Positions 44,444 through 54,692 of a stretch of DNA of 64,000 bases are shown one piece after another. The notes beneath the pieces are model-generated. The model saw nothing but the letters and a program-made list of their open reading frames with translations. It was not told the origin of the DNA and searched no databases. The DNA lies in the NCBI RefSeq assembly GCF_014385095.1, contig NZ_JACRTC010000001.1, forward strand, positions 620,001-684,000, written 5' to 3'. Every line of letters starts with the position of its first letter. The first letter of the stretch is position 1. The stretch is from Zongyangia hominis (lineage in GTDB: Bacteria; Bacillota; Clostridia; Oscillospirales; Ruminococcaceae). Both the position numbers and the translations under genes were made by a program.

Positions 44444-44489
44444 CTATGGTAAAATAGGTTTGTCAAATCGTGACACCTATTCGCCATAG
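44444..44489. promoter_or_regulatory. Interrupted palindrome in the divergent regulatory region
   Basis: CTATGG, ATAGG and TGTCA are mirrored by TGACA, CCTAT and CCATAG around an AATCG centre. It lies between the two divergent regulator genes, 33 bp from the small HTH start. It is a likely operator. The rest of 44412-44997 has overlapping open frames on both strands without ribosome sites or recognisable protein, and I see no gene there. Confidence 0.5.
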
Positions 44490-44997
44490 GGCGCTGGTTT
44501 TTGATGCACGGCTTTCGGCTGAAAATACTGCCAATGATACGTTGGTCACGGGCAACACCCGCAGCTTTTGCCGTTTGATGTGTCTTTGCGTGAAGCGGAG
44601 AAATATCATGTTGAACGACAAACGTCGTTCACTGCTGAATAGCGCTCTATTCCGTGCATATAACCGCACAGAGCGGAAAACTATTTCGCTGTTTTCACTT
44701 GCTTTGATTTTTACGTTTGATTTTGCCGCTCTTTCCGAACGTCGTTCCTGCCCGGAGGATCGCTCCCGGCGTTTCGTTCTCCTTGGTGCGCTGGATGCGG
44801 CACTTCGCCAGAGAACATATCCCGTTCGGACGGTCATGCAATTTTCAAGGTTCAGGTGCGATTGCAAGACCATTTTAGTGAAAAATATAGCCCTCTCCCG
44901 TATATCCAAGAGGTCGGAAAACGCGCCAAAAAATGCAAATTTCCACGCTTATGGACAAGACCGGAAAAGGGCAGAAATTTGAAGGGAGGACACCGCT

Positions 44998-45840
44998 ATG
45001 CAGCCAAAACTCACCATTCAGGAACGGCTCAAAGACCTGCGTGTGGAGCGCGGTCTGACGCTGGAACAGCTATCTGCGGAAACAGGTATTTCAAAGTCTG
45101 CGCTGGGAAAATACGAAGCCGATGATTTTAAGGACATCAGCCCGTTCAGCATGGTAGAGCTGGCAAAGTTCTACGGCGTGACCACCGACTATCTGCTGGG
45201 GCTGACAGAACAAAAAAATCACCCAAACACAGAGCTGGACGCTCTGCATTTGGGTGATGATGCAATCGAAGTATTGAGAACGGGCAAGTTCAATCATCGG
45301 CTGCTGTCGGAATTGATCTGCCATAAAGATTTCCAGCGGTTTATGCTGGACACAGAAATTTACGTTGACCGGATCGCGGATATGCGGGTCAACGACATGA
45401 ACGCCGTGCTGGAAGCAGTCCGGCAGATGACATTGATGAAAAACGGCGGCGAGGAAAATGATCTGCACCTGCGGACACTGGAAGTCGCGCAGATCAGAGA
45501 GGACGAGTATTTCGGAAGTCTGATTGCGGGCGATTTGAAAGATATTCTCCGTGATATACGGAGTGAACACCGCCCTGATACCATGACGGCAGATGAAACA
45601 TCCCTTGTCGCAACCGTACAGGGGCAGTTGCAGGATGCGATGAACTTTGAGGGGAGCGTCGAGGAAAAGAAAGCAAAAGCACTGCTTGCCACATTGGGGA
45701 TTGATTATGATGCCATTACGATGGAACAGTTTGTCAACTTGATCGAGGTGCTGAAGCTGTCCAAGCACCTGAAAACTCCCATCAGTCAGCGTGGGAAAAC
45801 AACCATGACCCACGGCAAGGGAAAACGGAAACGAAAATAA
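44998..45840 (+). CDS. XRE-family transcriptional regulator of the element
   Basis: The 280-residue protein has an HTH_3 domain (about 6-65, RLKDLRVERGLTLEQLSAET...KSALGKYE) followed by an all-helical region of unknown function and a basic tail ending GKGKRKRK. Its place at the right end, transcribed against the other genes, fits the role of element repressor or copy/excision control. GGGAGG lies 9 nt before the ATG. Confidence 0.8.
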   Translation: MQPKLTIQERLKDLRVERGLTLEQLSAETGISKSALGKYEADDFKDISPFSMVELAKFYGVTTDYLLGLTEQKNHPNTELDALHLGDDAIEVLRTGKFNHRLLSELICHKDFQRFMLDTEIYVDRIADMRVNDMNAVLEAVRQMTLMKNGGEENDLHLRTLEVAQIREDEYFGSLIAGDLKDILRDIRSEHRPDTMTADETSLVATVQGQLQDAMNFEGSVEEKKAKALLATLGIDYDAITMEQFVNLIEVLKLSKHLKTPISQRGKTTMTHGKGKRKRK

Positions 45841-45843
45841 GTA

Positions 45844-45877
45844 AAATCGGCACCTGCTTTTTGGCAGGTGCCGATTT
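45844..45877. terminator. Bidirectional terminator at the element's right end
   Basis: Arms AAATCGGCACCTGC/GCAGGTGCCGATTT. On the minus strand it is followed by TTTTACTTATTTT. It may serve both the XRE gene and the groEL operon, which has lost its own terminator to the insertion. Confidence 0.8.
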
Positions 45878-45906
45878 CTGTTACCCTATAATGCGCTTGA
45901 ATTTTT

Positions 45907-45934
45907 GGCGTAAGTGGCGTAAGTTTGGCGTAAA
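45907..45934. repeat. Right arm-type integrase sites
   Basis: Three tandem GGCGTAAG/A copies (45907-45914, 45916-45923, 45927-45934). The same octamer occurs at the left end. TCAAGGCTTTG also occurs near both ends (34140-34150 and 45968-45978). Confidence 0.65.
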
Positions 45935-45987
45935 TCCGCTTTTGCACGCTCAAAAAATCAAGCAATTTCAAGGCTTTGCGGTGTCTC

Positions 45988-47655
<1,668 letters not shown>

Positions 47656-47661
47656 TTATGC

Positions 47662-47976
<315 letters not shown>

Positions 47977-47988
47977 TTAAACAAATTT

Positions 47989-48015
47989 TTAGCACTCAAT
48001 ATTCCCGAGTGCTAA
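47989..48015. promoter_or_regulatory. CIRCE operator
   Basis: TTAGCACTC and GAGTGCTAA separated by exactly 9 bp: the full consensus HrcA-binding site. It places groESL under HrcA heat-shock repression. hrcA itself is not in the window. Confidence 0.97.
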
Positions 48016-48020
48016 CTAAT

Positions 48021-48048
48021 ATTTTAGCCGATTTTTTATAAAAATCAA
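48021..48048 (-). promoter_or_regulatory. Promoter of groES-groEL
   Basis: TTGATT and TAAAAT with 16-bp spacing directly upstream of CIRCE on the minus strand. Confidence 0.7.
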
Positions 48049-48150
48049 GCCCTTTTTTTATTTTTTTCGCTTTCTCATAAAATTTAACAAATCGTTCAAC
48101 ATTTGGCGGCAGTCCCATCTTATTCCTATGTGAAGCGGTCCCCCTGTGTG

Positions 48151-48186
48151 AAAAAAGGACAGCGGCGGCGGCCGCTGTCCTTTTTT
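48151..48186 (-). terminator. Terminator of the traX gene
   Basis: Arms AAAAAAGGACAGCGGC/GCCGCTGTCCTTTTTT, bidirectional, 19 bp past the stop. Confidence 0.9.
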
Positions 48187-48204
48187 CAACGCTTTTCATT
48201 ATGC

Positions 48205-48930
48205 TTACATCCACTGGCCGATCAGATACAAAACCCAGATGTGCAGCGGATAAAACACATAAAACAGATATTTGACAAAGGGCGTATTCCTGCCCCGCTT
48301 CCCGTTATAGAGGAGGAGGGGGACGATGGCAAAGACCATCATCCACTGGGGATTGACCTGGAAATAATAGCTCGCCGGCTGCAACAAAAAGACCTCGCTT
48401 GCCAAGAGGGACGCCACCACATAGGCGGCGGCGAGGGGGCCGCGGGTCCCGTGGAAAAAGTAGAAGGCCAAGGTAATGGCAATGCCAATGAATCCCGCCT
48501 CGGTAAAGAGGACAAAGAGCATGGAGAGCAGGACGCCGACGAGGCTTATTCCCCGGCGTTTCCCCCGCAGGAAGCTGTCGATAAAAATGACCATGAGCAG
48601 ACATCCGGCCAGTCCGAGAAAGATATTGTTGGGGATGCCGCTGTCGTCGTGGAAAAGCTTTACCAGCAGCCAGTTGCCAAACTGCATCCCCACACCGCAG
48701 CCCAATAGCCGCAGGAGATACTTTTCCACGTGCCGGCTGTGGAAGAAGGCTTCTACCATCAAAAAGAAAAAGATGGGCGCGCTCAGCCGCCCGATGTATC
48801 GCAGCCAAAGGGGCGTGCCGGGGAGAAATTCCCCGATGTGATCAGCCACCATGCACAATAGGCCGAAGACCTTCAAGCTCAGGCCGCTGAGTGCCCCGCC
48901 CCCGGCGCTCTCTCTTTTTTGCAGTTGCAT
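48205..48930 (-). CDS. TraX-family membrane protein
   Basis: The 241-residue polytopic protein has about seven hydrophobic helices and the TraX-type start LSGLSLKVFGLLCMVADHIG. It also has RLSAPIFFFLMVEAFFHSRH (about 48-67) and a C-terminal FYPLHIWVLYLIG. TraX acetylates F pilin; free-standing chromosomal TraX proteins in Firmicutes have unknown acyl acceptors. It starts 2 bp after the ATPase gene's stop, so the two form an operon. Confidence 0.85.
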   Translation of the reverse strand: MQLQKRESAGGGALSGLSLKVFGLLCMVADHIGEFLPGTPLWLRYIGRLSAPIFFFLMVEAFFHSRHVEKYLLRLLGCGVGMQFGNWLLVKLFHDDSGIPNNIFLGLAGCLLMVIFIDSFLRGKRRGISLVGVLLSMLFVLFTEAGFIGIAITLAFYFFHGTRGPLAAAYVVASLLASEVFLLQPASYYFQVNPQWMMVFAIVPLLLYNGKRGRNTPFVKYLFYVFYPLHIWVLYLIGQWM

Positions 48931-48932
48931 GC

Positions 48933-49673
48933 TTATTCCTCCTCCCCCCGCAGCAGCTCCCGGAGCATCCGCTGGGGACTTTCCAAAAATGCCTTGGTAA
49001 TCCGGTAGTGCTCGGTCTCCTCATATTTGACCCGGCGGATGCCATCCTCCCCAAAGAGCAGGATGTCCGCTCCGGGGTAGGCCATCAAAATGGGGGAATG
49101 GGTGACGATCAAAAACTGGGAGCCGTCCCGGACCAGTTCTCCCATCCGAGCCAAAAAAGTGAGCTGCCGGGAGGGCGACAGGGCCGCCTCCGGCTCGTCG
49201 ATAAGATAAACGCCCTTCCCCCAAAAGCGGTGAATGGCCAAGGACAAAAAGCTTTCCCCATGGGACTGCTGGTGCAGCGACTTCCCGCCAAAGGAGTCAA
49301 AGAGGCCGGGCCCCCCGATTTCCTCCAGCCGCTCCACCTCGGTGGCCACGTTATAAAAGCTCTCCGCCCGCAGAAAGAACCCGTCCCTGGGCCTGACGGG
49401 TCCTTTGACCAGCCGCAGGGCCTGGTAGAGCCCCGAATGGGTGGGGTTGGAGGAAAAGGCAAAGTTCTTCGAGCCGCCCTCGGGGTTAAAGCCATAGGCC
49501 ACGGCCACGGCTTCCAGCAGGGTGGACTTGCCGCTGCCGTTTTCCCCCACAAAGAAGGTGACCGGGCTTTGTAAATCCAGCGTTTCCAGCCCCCGGATGG
49601 CCGGGATGTCAAACAGGTAGCTGTCACACAGTTCCCTGGCATTTTCCTTGAGGACAATCGACCGAATATACAT
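48933..49673 (-). CDS. AAA/ABC-type ATPase (RecF/SMC-like, single domain)
   Basis: The 246-residue ATPase has Walker A GENGSGKST (about 43-51), a signature-like GESF region (HGESFLSLAIHRF) and Walker B VYLIDEPEAALS, then THSPIL as the switch. It is the compact AAA_15/21 predicted-ATPase type. The role is unknown. The ATG at 49673 has GGAGGGG 6 nt upstream, preferred to the ATG 15 bp before. Operon with TraX. The gap to 49814 has no gene. Confidence 0.85.
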   Translation of the reverse strand: MYIRSIVLKENARELCDSYLFDIPAIRGLETLDLQSPVTFFVGENGSGKSTLLEAVAVAYGFNPEGGSKNFAFSSNPTHSGLYQALRLVKGPVRPRDGFFLRAESFYNVATEVERLEEIGGPGLFDSFGGKSLHQQSHGESFLSLAIHRFWGKGVYLIDEPEAALSPSRQLTFLARMGELVRDGSQFLIVTHSPILMAYPGADILLFGEDGIRRVKYEETEHYRITKAFLESPQRMLRELLRGEEE

Positions 49674-49813
49674 GCGCTTCCCCTCCATGCTCCCCAGTAT
49701 AACACAATCTTCCTCATGGGAACACCCTCCCCCGCCTTGAAAGGAGCATACTCCCGCCGAAAACGGGTGACATACGGGGTTTGGCCCGCCCATTCGTTTG
49801 CTTGCCGGACAAT

Positions 49814-49843
49814 AAAAAAGAACGGCTTTCGCCGTTCTTTTTT
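49814..49843 (-). terminator. Terminator of the LemA/TPM operon
   Basis: Arms AAAAAAGAACGGC/GCCGTTCTTTTTT around a TTTC loop, bidirectional. Confidence 0.9.
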
Positions 49844-49864
49844 CTCTTTGATTCAGCTTCCCGT

Positions 49865-50668
49865 TTAGAAGCCGCGGGAACTGCCGCCCCCGCCGAAGCT
49901 GCCGCCTCCGCCGGAAAATCCTCCGCCGCCTCCGAAACCACCGCCGCCAAAGCCGCCCCCTCCGAAGAAGGTGTCATCGTCGTGGTGATGGCCGCGGCCA
50001 TACATCATCGGCATAAAGAGGAAGCCGCCTCCGCCTCCACGGCCTCCACGGCCGCCGCGGGTAAGGACGCTCGCCAGGATAATGAGGCCAATGATGCCCA
50101 TCGGCACAAGGACGGCGGGAAAACTTCTCCCCTCTTTCTCCTCGATCTCTTCGGCCGAGGGAAGCTCGTCGACCTGGATGCCGTATTCGTCATAGACGAG
50201 ACTGAGCACCGCTCTATACCCTTCCCGCATACCAGTGGAGTAATCTCCATCCTTGTAGTAGGGAAGCATGTATTTGTCCTGGATTTGGCCGGTGCGCAGA
50301 TCGGTCAAAGCCCCTTCCAGGCCATAGCCGACTTCGATGCGGCTCTGCCGCTCCTCCATGGCGAGTAGGAGCAGGACGCCGGAATCGTCCTCCTTGTCCC
50401 CAATGCCCCAGCTTTCCGCCAAGGTGTGGGAAAAGGTCTCCAAATCCATGCCGTCCATATTGTCGACGGTGACGACCACTACCTGCGCCTTGGTCTGCTC
50501 ATAGAGACTGACGCCCAAGCGGTAGATCTCGTCCTCATCCTCCTGGGAGAGGACATTCGCAAAATCGTTGACAAAAAAACGGGAAGTGGGCTGCAATTGT
50601 TCGGGCGCGGCACCCATCAAAAGGATGCACAAAAGGCCCAGCACTGCTATGATACGCAGTTTTTTCAT
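49865..50668 (-). CDS. TPM-domain membrane protein (YgcG-like)
   Basis: The 267-residue protein has a signal peptide (about 1-21), a TPM domain (about 30-150, FVNDFANVLSQEDEDEIYRLG and the LLLLAMEERQSRIEVGYGLEG strand), a membrane helix (about 185-204) and a Gly/Phe-rich tail. Such proteins are coded with LemA proteins in many bacteria and are thought to act at the cell envelope. Here the LemA gene lies 30 bp upstream on the same strand. Confidence 0.88.
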   Translation of the reverse strand: MKKLRIIAVLGLLCILLMGAAPEQLQPTSRFFVNDFANVLSQEDEDEIYRLGVSLYEQTKAQVVVVTVDNMDGMDLETFSHTLAESWGIGDKEDDSGVLLLLAMEERQSRIEVGYGLEGALTDLRTGQIQDKYMLPYYKDGDYSTGMREGYRAVLSLVYDEYGIQVDELPSAEEIEEKEGRSFPAVLVPMGIIGLIILASVLTRGGRGGRGGGGGFLFMPMMYGRGHHHDDDTFFGGGGFGGGGFGGGGGFSGGGGSFGGGGSSRGF

Positions 50669-50698
50669 GTCGGTTCCTCCGCTTCTCGTTTTTCTCCG

Positions 50699-51280
50699 TT
50701 AGGCTCCAAAGTCCACAGAGGGCACATCCTGGGCGCCTTCCGAAGCCTGGAAGTAGTCCGCTTTGTCAAAGCCGAACATGGAAGCGATCATAGAAGACGG
50801 GAAGCGTTTAATTTTGGTGTTATATTCCTGGGCCGCCTCATTGTACTTGGTGCGTGCCACCTTGATGCGGTTTTCCGTTCCTTCCAACTGGTCCTGCAAA
50901 GCGATAAAGTTTTCGTTGGATTTGAGCTCCGGATAGTTTTCGACGATCAATAAAAGTCTGGACAGCGCAGAGCTCAGTTCGGAGTCCGCCTGGGCGCTTT
51001 CCTGCATGTTGGTCGCGCCGGCCAATTTGCTGCGGGCGTCCGCGATGTCGGTAAAGATTTCCTTTTCCTGGCTGGCGTAGCCTTTGACGGTCTCCACCAG
51101 GTTGGGGATTAAGTCCGACCTTCTTTGTAAATCCGCCTGAATGTCGCTGGCATATTTATCCACGTTTTCCTGGGTGGAAACTAAGGAGTTATAGGTGCCG
51201 ATGCCCCATCCAAAGGCGATGACGACCAGCAGAACCAGAACGCCGACCACTGCTAATACGGTAATGGTTGATTTTTTCAT
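50699..51280 (-). CDS. LemA-family membrane protein
   Basis: The 193-residue protein has an N-terminal membrane helix (about 7-27) and an extracytoplasmic helical bundle. LemA signatures are YNSLVSTQENVDKYASDIQ (about 30-48), RRSDLIPNLVETVKGYAS and the C-terminal FPSSMIASMFGF. The ATG at 51280 has GGAGGATAGCC upstream. First gene of the LemA/TPM operon. Confidence 0.92.
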   Translation of the reverse strand: MKKSTITVLAVVGVLVLLVVIAFGWGIGTYNSLVSTQENVDKYASDIQADLQRRSDLIPNLVETVKGYASQEKEIFTDIADARSKLAGATNMQESAQADSELSSALSRLLLIVENYPELKSNENFIALQDQLEGTENRIKVARTKYNEAAQEYNTKIKRFPSSMIASMFGFDKADYFQASEGAQDVPSVDFGA

Positions 51281-51364
51281 GGCTATCCTCCAAAAATGTG
51301 TTGATTCGTTGCGTACACCGGACATCTCCGCCCCTGCAGGGAACCTTTGATGTGGTATGCCATT

Positions 51365-51393
51365 ATTGTATCCGATCATCAAAGAATTAACAA
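51365..51393 (-). promoter_or_regulatory. Promoter of the LemA/TPM operon
   Basis: TTGTTA and TACAAT with 17-bp spacing on the minus strand, about 85 bp before the LemA start. Confidence 0.65.
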
Positions 51394-51510
51394 TGCCGGA
51401 AAAAGCGCGGTTTGGACCGTTTTGGACCAGTTTTGCTCGTTTTGGGTGCAGAGATACCCGGCTCGTATCCAGGGTAATGCAGGGTCATCCGCGCCCCTTC
51501 GCTCCCTCAA

Positions 51511-52626
51511 TTATTTAAAATACATATAAAGCTGGCACTTGAGCATGCCGTTATAGAGCTTTCTTCTCTTATCCGCTCGGCGCCCAAATAACTGTTCAAA
51601 CTCCTCGTCGGGACTGATGATGTAGTATTTGAGATACTTTCTGTGCTCGAACACCTGCCCCATAGTCCGATAGATCTCCCGGGCGGCGCTCACTTCCAGC
51701 ATCCGCTCCCCATAGGGCGGATTGCAGTAGATCACCGCGCTTTCAAAGTCAGTGGAAAAGCTCCCAATATCTCGTTTTTCCACCCTAATCCTCGGGGATA
51801 CGCCCGCTTTTTTGGCGTTTTCCCGGCTGAGCTCCACCGCCGCGTCGTCAATATCGAAGCCGTAGCCGTGATATCCCGCCTGCTTGTCGATGGCGCTGAG
51901 AGCTTCCTGGCGGGTCTGCTTCCAGATTTCCTGGGGAATAGCGCCCCAGCGCTCGCAGTCAAAACGGCGGTTGATGCCCGGCGCGATGTTCATGGCCACC
52001 ATAGCCGACTCGATGAGGAAGGTGCCCGAGCCGCAGAACGGGTCGATGACGTTGGCGTCCTTCCGCAGTCGGGAGAGGAGCACGATTCCGGCGGCCAGCG
52101 TCTCTTTGATGGGGGCGAGATTCGCGTTTCTCCGATAGCCCCGCTTGTGGAGCCCCGGACCCGAGGTGTCGAGCATGATGGTGACCCGGTCCTTCATGAT
52201 GGAAAACTGAATCTGGTGAAGCGGCCCCGTCTCCTCAAACCAGGACTGGTGGTAGACGTCGGACAGCCGGGTCACCACCGCCTTTTTGACGATGGACTGG
52301 CAGTCGGGCACGCTGTGCAATTTGGAATTGAGGGACCACCCCTTCACCGGGAAGCTGTCTTTTTTGCCGACAAAGTCCTCCCAGGGGATGGCCTTGACCC
52401 CCTGGAATAAATCCTCGAAGCTGTAGGCCGGAAACTCGGCCAGAATGATCTGGACCCGCTCGGCCGTGCGCAAATGAATATTGGCTTTGGCAAGCTCCGC
52501 AAAGCCGCCGTCAAAGGAAACCCGTCCGTCCACAACCTGGACATTTTCTAACTCCAGACGCCGGGCCTCGTCGCCCAGCACCCCTTCCAGGCCAAACATG
52601 CAGGGACAGGATAATTTCATCTTCAT
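51511..52626 (-). CDS. THUMP-domain class I rRNA (guanine-N2) methyltransferase, RlmL/YpsC type
   Basis: The 371-residue protein has an N-terminal ferredoxin-like/THUMP region (about 1-155) and a Rossmann methyltransferase domain with DPFCGSGTFLIE (SAM binding) and NPPYGERM (catalytic NPPY). This matches enzymes that methylate guanine 2445 of 23S rRNA. The ATG at 52626 has GGAG 6 nt upstream, better than the ATG at 52638, which abuts its site. It stands alone. The stretch 51394-51510 contains a weak copy of the GC-rich repeat (GCAGGGTCATCCGCGCC). Confidence 0.88.
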   Translation of the reverse strand: MKMKLSCPCMFGLEGVLGDEARRLELENVQVVDGRVSFDGGFAELAKANIHLRTAERVQIILAEFPAYSFEDLFQGVKAIPWEDFVGKKDSFPVKGWSLNSKLHSVPDCQSIVKKAVVTRLSDVYHQSWFEETGPLHQIQFSIMKDRVTIMLDTSGPGLHKRGYRRNANLAPIKETLAAGIVLLSRLRKDANVIDPFCGSGTFLIESAMVAMNIAPGINRRFDCERWGAIPQEIWKQTRQEALSAIDKQAGYHGYGFDIDDAAVELSRENAKKAGVSPRIRVEKRDIGSFSTDFESAVIYCNPPYGERMLEVSAAREIYRTMGQVFEHRKYLKYYIISPDEEFEQLFGRRADKRRKLYNGMLKCQLYMYFK

Positions 52627-52839
52627 CCGTTTCTCCATTCCTTACTCATTTTCCCTTTATTATACCCCACTCCCCCCATAGCCGCAATAAATTTTCAGGA
52701 CGGCTGGCAATTCTCTTCCCCCCATGGTATACTAAAATTAGTGATATTCCACAGTTTTTCTCCAACATCTCCGCGTTTTTTATCGCTGCATGAGCGAAGC
52801 GCGGTGTGGTGTCATCTAGTTACAAAAGGAGGTCATCAT

Positions 52840-54252
52840 ATGGCTCGATACATCTGCCCCATTTGCGGAAACAGTTACGACGAAGAAAAGGAGGGCGTTC
52901 CCTTCTCCGAACTGGCATCCGATTGGAGCTGTCCGGTCTGCACGGCGCCCAAGCACCTGTTCCAAAAGGAGGCGGACGGGGAAAAACCGGCGCCAGCCTC
53001 TCTCTCCGGTGCCGGCGAGGGCAATCCCTTAGCCTATCCCGCCCAGTTTTTCCGTCCGTCGGAGCCCTCCCAGCCCTACATGGCCGATATCCATGAAATG
53101 GCGGTCAGCGGAAAGTCCATCATCGAGTGCATGGGCACCCGCCTGCCCCTTCCCTCCTGGAACGATATCTTAATTCTCGGCGCACAGCTGGCCACCTTCC
53201 CCTTAGACGAACACGCGCCGGTACGCACCACCACCGTCATCGGCAAGCACGCGAAGAAGCCTATGGTCATCGAGAGTCCCGTCTATATCTCCCACATGTC
53301 CTTTGGCGCCCTCTCCAAAGAGATGAAGACGGCCCTATCGGCCGGCGCGGCCCTGGCCAAAACCGCCATGTGCAGCGGCGAAGGCGGCATCCTCCCGGAG
53401 GAGCGGGCCGCCGCCTATAAATATATCTTTGAGTATGTGCCCAATTTATACAGCGTCACCGACGAAAATCTGCAAAACGCCGACGCCATCGAGATCAAGA
53501 TCGGCCAGGGCACCAAGCCCGGCATGGGCGGTCATCTGCCCGGCGAAAAGGTGACGCCGGAAATCGCTCAAATCCGGCAGAAGCCCCTGGGCAAGGACGT
53601 CATCAGCCCCTCCCGCTTCTCCGACATCCGCTCCAAAGAGGATTTGAAGAATCTGGTGGAAAGCCTCCGGGAGCGCTCGGGCGGGCGGCCCATCGGTGTC
53701 AAGATCGCGGCGGGCCACATCGAGCGGGACCTGGAATTCATTTCCTACGCCGCCCCCGATTTCATCACCATCGACGGGCGGGGCGGCGCCACGGGAGCGA
53801 GCCCCAAGATCATCCGGGACGCCACCAGCGTGCCCACTCTCTTCGCCCTCTACCGCGCCCGCCGTTACTTCGACGACCACGGCCTGGATATGGAGCTCGT
53901 CATCACCGGCGGCCTGCGGGTGTCCTCGGACTTTGCCAAGGCCATCGCCATGGGCGCGGACGCCGTCGCGGTGGCGAGCGCCGCCCTCATGGCCGGCGCC
54001 TGCCAGCAGTACCGCATCTGCGGCTCGGGGAAATGCCCCGTGGGCTGCGCCACCCAGGACCCGGAGCTGAGAAAGCGCCTCCAAATAGACACTGCGGCCC
54101 AACGGGTGGCAAACTATCTTAAAGTCTGCAACGAGGAACTCAAAACCTTTGCCCGCATCACCGGACACGACGATGTGCACGATCTGTGCCTCAACGACCT
54201 TTGCACCACAAGCTCCGAAATCTCCGATCACACCAACATCCCCCATGTCTGA
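52840..54252 (+). CDS. Rubredoxin fused to glutamate-synthase-type FMN domain
   Basis: The 470-residue fusion joins a rubredoxin-like domain (about 1-45, CPICGNSYD and CPVC; the Fe cysteines) to the central FMN/3Fe-4S part of glutamate synthase. It includes GQGTKPGMGGHLPG, the ITIDGRGGATGASP FMN loop and the cysteine cluster CGSGKCPVGCATQ. It lacks the glutaminase domain of GltB and no gltD lies near. It is probably a stand-alone FMN oxidoreductase fed by rubredoxin or ferredoxin. The ATG at 52840 has AAAGGAGG upstream. Confidence 0.88.
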   Translation: MARYICPICGNSYDEEKEGVPFSELASDWSCPVCTAPKHLFQKEADGEKPAPASLSGAGEGNPLAYPAQFFRPSEPSQPYMADIHEMAVSGKSIIECMGTRLPLPSWNDILILGAQLATFPLDEHAPVRTTTVIGKHAKKPMVIESPVYISHMSFGALSKEMKTALSAGAALAKTAMCSGEGGILPEERAAAYKYIFEYVPNLYSVTDENLQNADAIEIKIGQGTKPGMGGHLPGEKVTPEIAQIRQKPLGKDVISPSRFSDIRSKEDLKNLVESLRERSGGRPIGVKIAAGHIERDLEFISYAAPDFITIDGRGGATGASPKIIRDATSVPTLFALYRARRYFDDHGLDMELVITGGLRVSSDFAKAIAMGADAVAVASAALMAGACQQYRICGSGKCPVGCATQDPELRKRLQIDTAAQRVANYLKVCNEELKTFARITGHDDVHDLCLNDLCTTSSEISDHTNIPHV

Positions 54253-54265
54253 GTCTCTTTTCAGT

Positions 54266-54300
54266 AAAAAAGGCCAGCCGTTATTGCGGCTGGCCTTTTT
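54266..54300 (+). terminator. Terminator of the rubredoxin-GltB gene
   Basis: Arms AAAAAGGCCAGCCG/CGGCTGGCCTTTTT. Confidence 0.9.
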
Positions 54301-54307
54301 CATTCGA

Positions 54308-54660
54308 TGCGCAGGGGCATCCGCGCCCAGCGCTTCGCCCCTCATGCGCAAAAATAGCCGCTTTCGCGGCTATTGGCGTCGCTTCGTTTTGCCAATTGAA
54401 TGCGCAGGGGCATCCGCGCTTTCGCGCTCCGCCCCTCATGCGCAAAAATAGCCGCTTTCGCGGCTATTGGCGTCGCTTCGTTTTGCCAATTGAATGCGCA
54501 GGGGCATCCGCGCTTTCGCGCTCCGCCCCTCATGCGCAAAAATAGCCGCTTTCGCGGCTATTGGCGTCGCTTCGTTTTGCCAATTGAATGCGCAGGGGCA
54601 TCCGCGCTTTCGCGCTCCGCCCCTCATACGCAAAAATAGCCGCTTTCGCGGCTATTTTAT
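54308..54660. repeat. 94-bp tandem repeat, about 3.8 copies
   Basis: Units begin at 54308, 54401, 54495 and 54589 and are nearly identical; the first is one base shorter and the last is cut short. Each unit can form three hairpins: TGCGCA...GGGGC...GCGC-TTTC-GCGC...GCCCC...TGCGCA, then ATAGCCGC/GCGGCTAT, then TTGGC/GCCAA. Open frames across it are by-products of the 94-bp period. Related single copies occur at 18716-18790 and, more diverged, at 11630-11706. Confidence 0.93.
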
Positions 54661-54692
54661 TAATATCAATTGACCGGCGTTACTCGGCCGGA

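Noticed and set aside
44463..44982. Overlapping open frames on both strands between the two HTH genes
   Set aside because: Neither has a ribosome site, neither resembles a protein, and they overlap each other and the palindrome.
34273..45840. Prophage
   Set aside because: There are no capsid, tail, portal or lysis genes; relaxase, oriT and Xis/Int fit an integrative mobilizable element instead.
54400..54639. Repetitive small protein coded by the tandem repeat
   Set aside because: Open frames occur on both strands simply because of the repeat; no start signals, and the sequence is hairpin DNA.
54308..54660. CRISPR-like array
   Set aside because: The repeats are 94 bp and contiguous with no unique spacers, and no cas genes are nearby.
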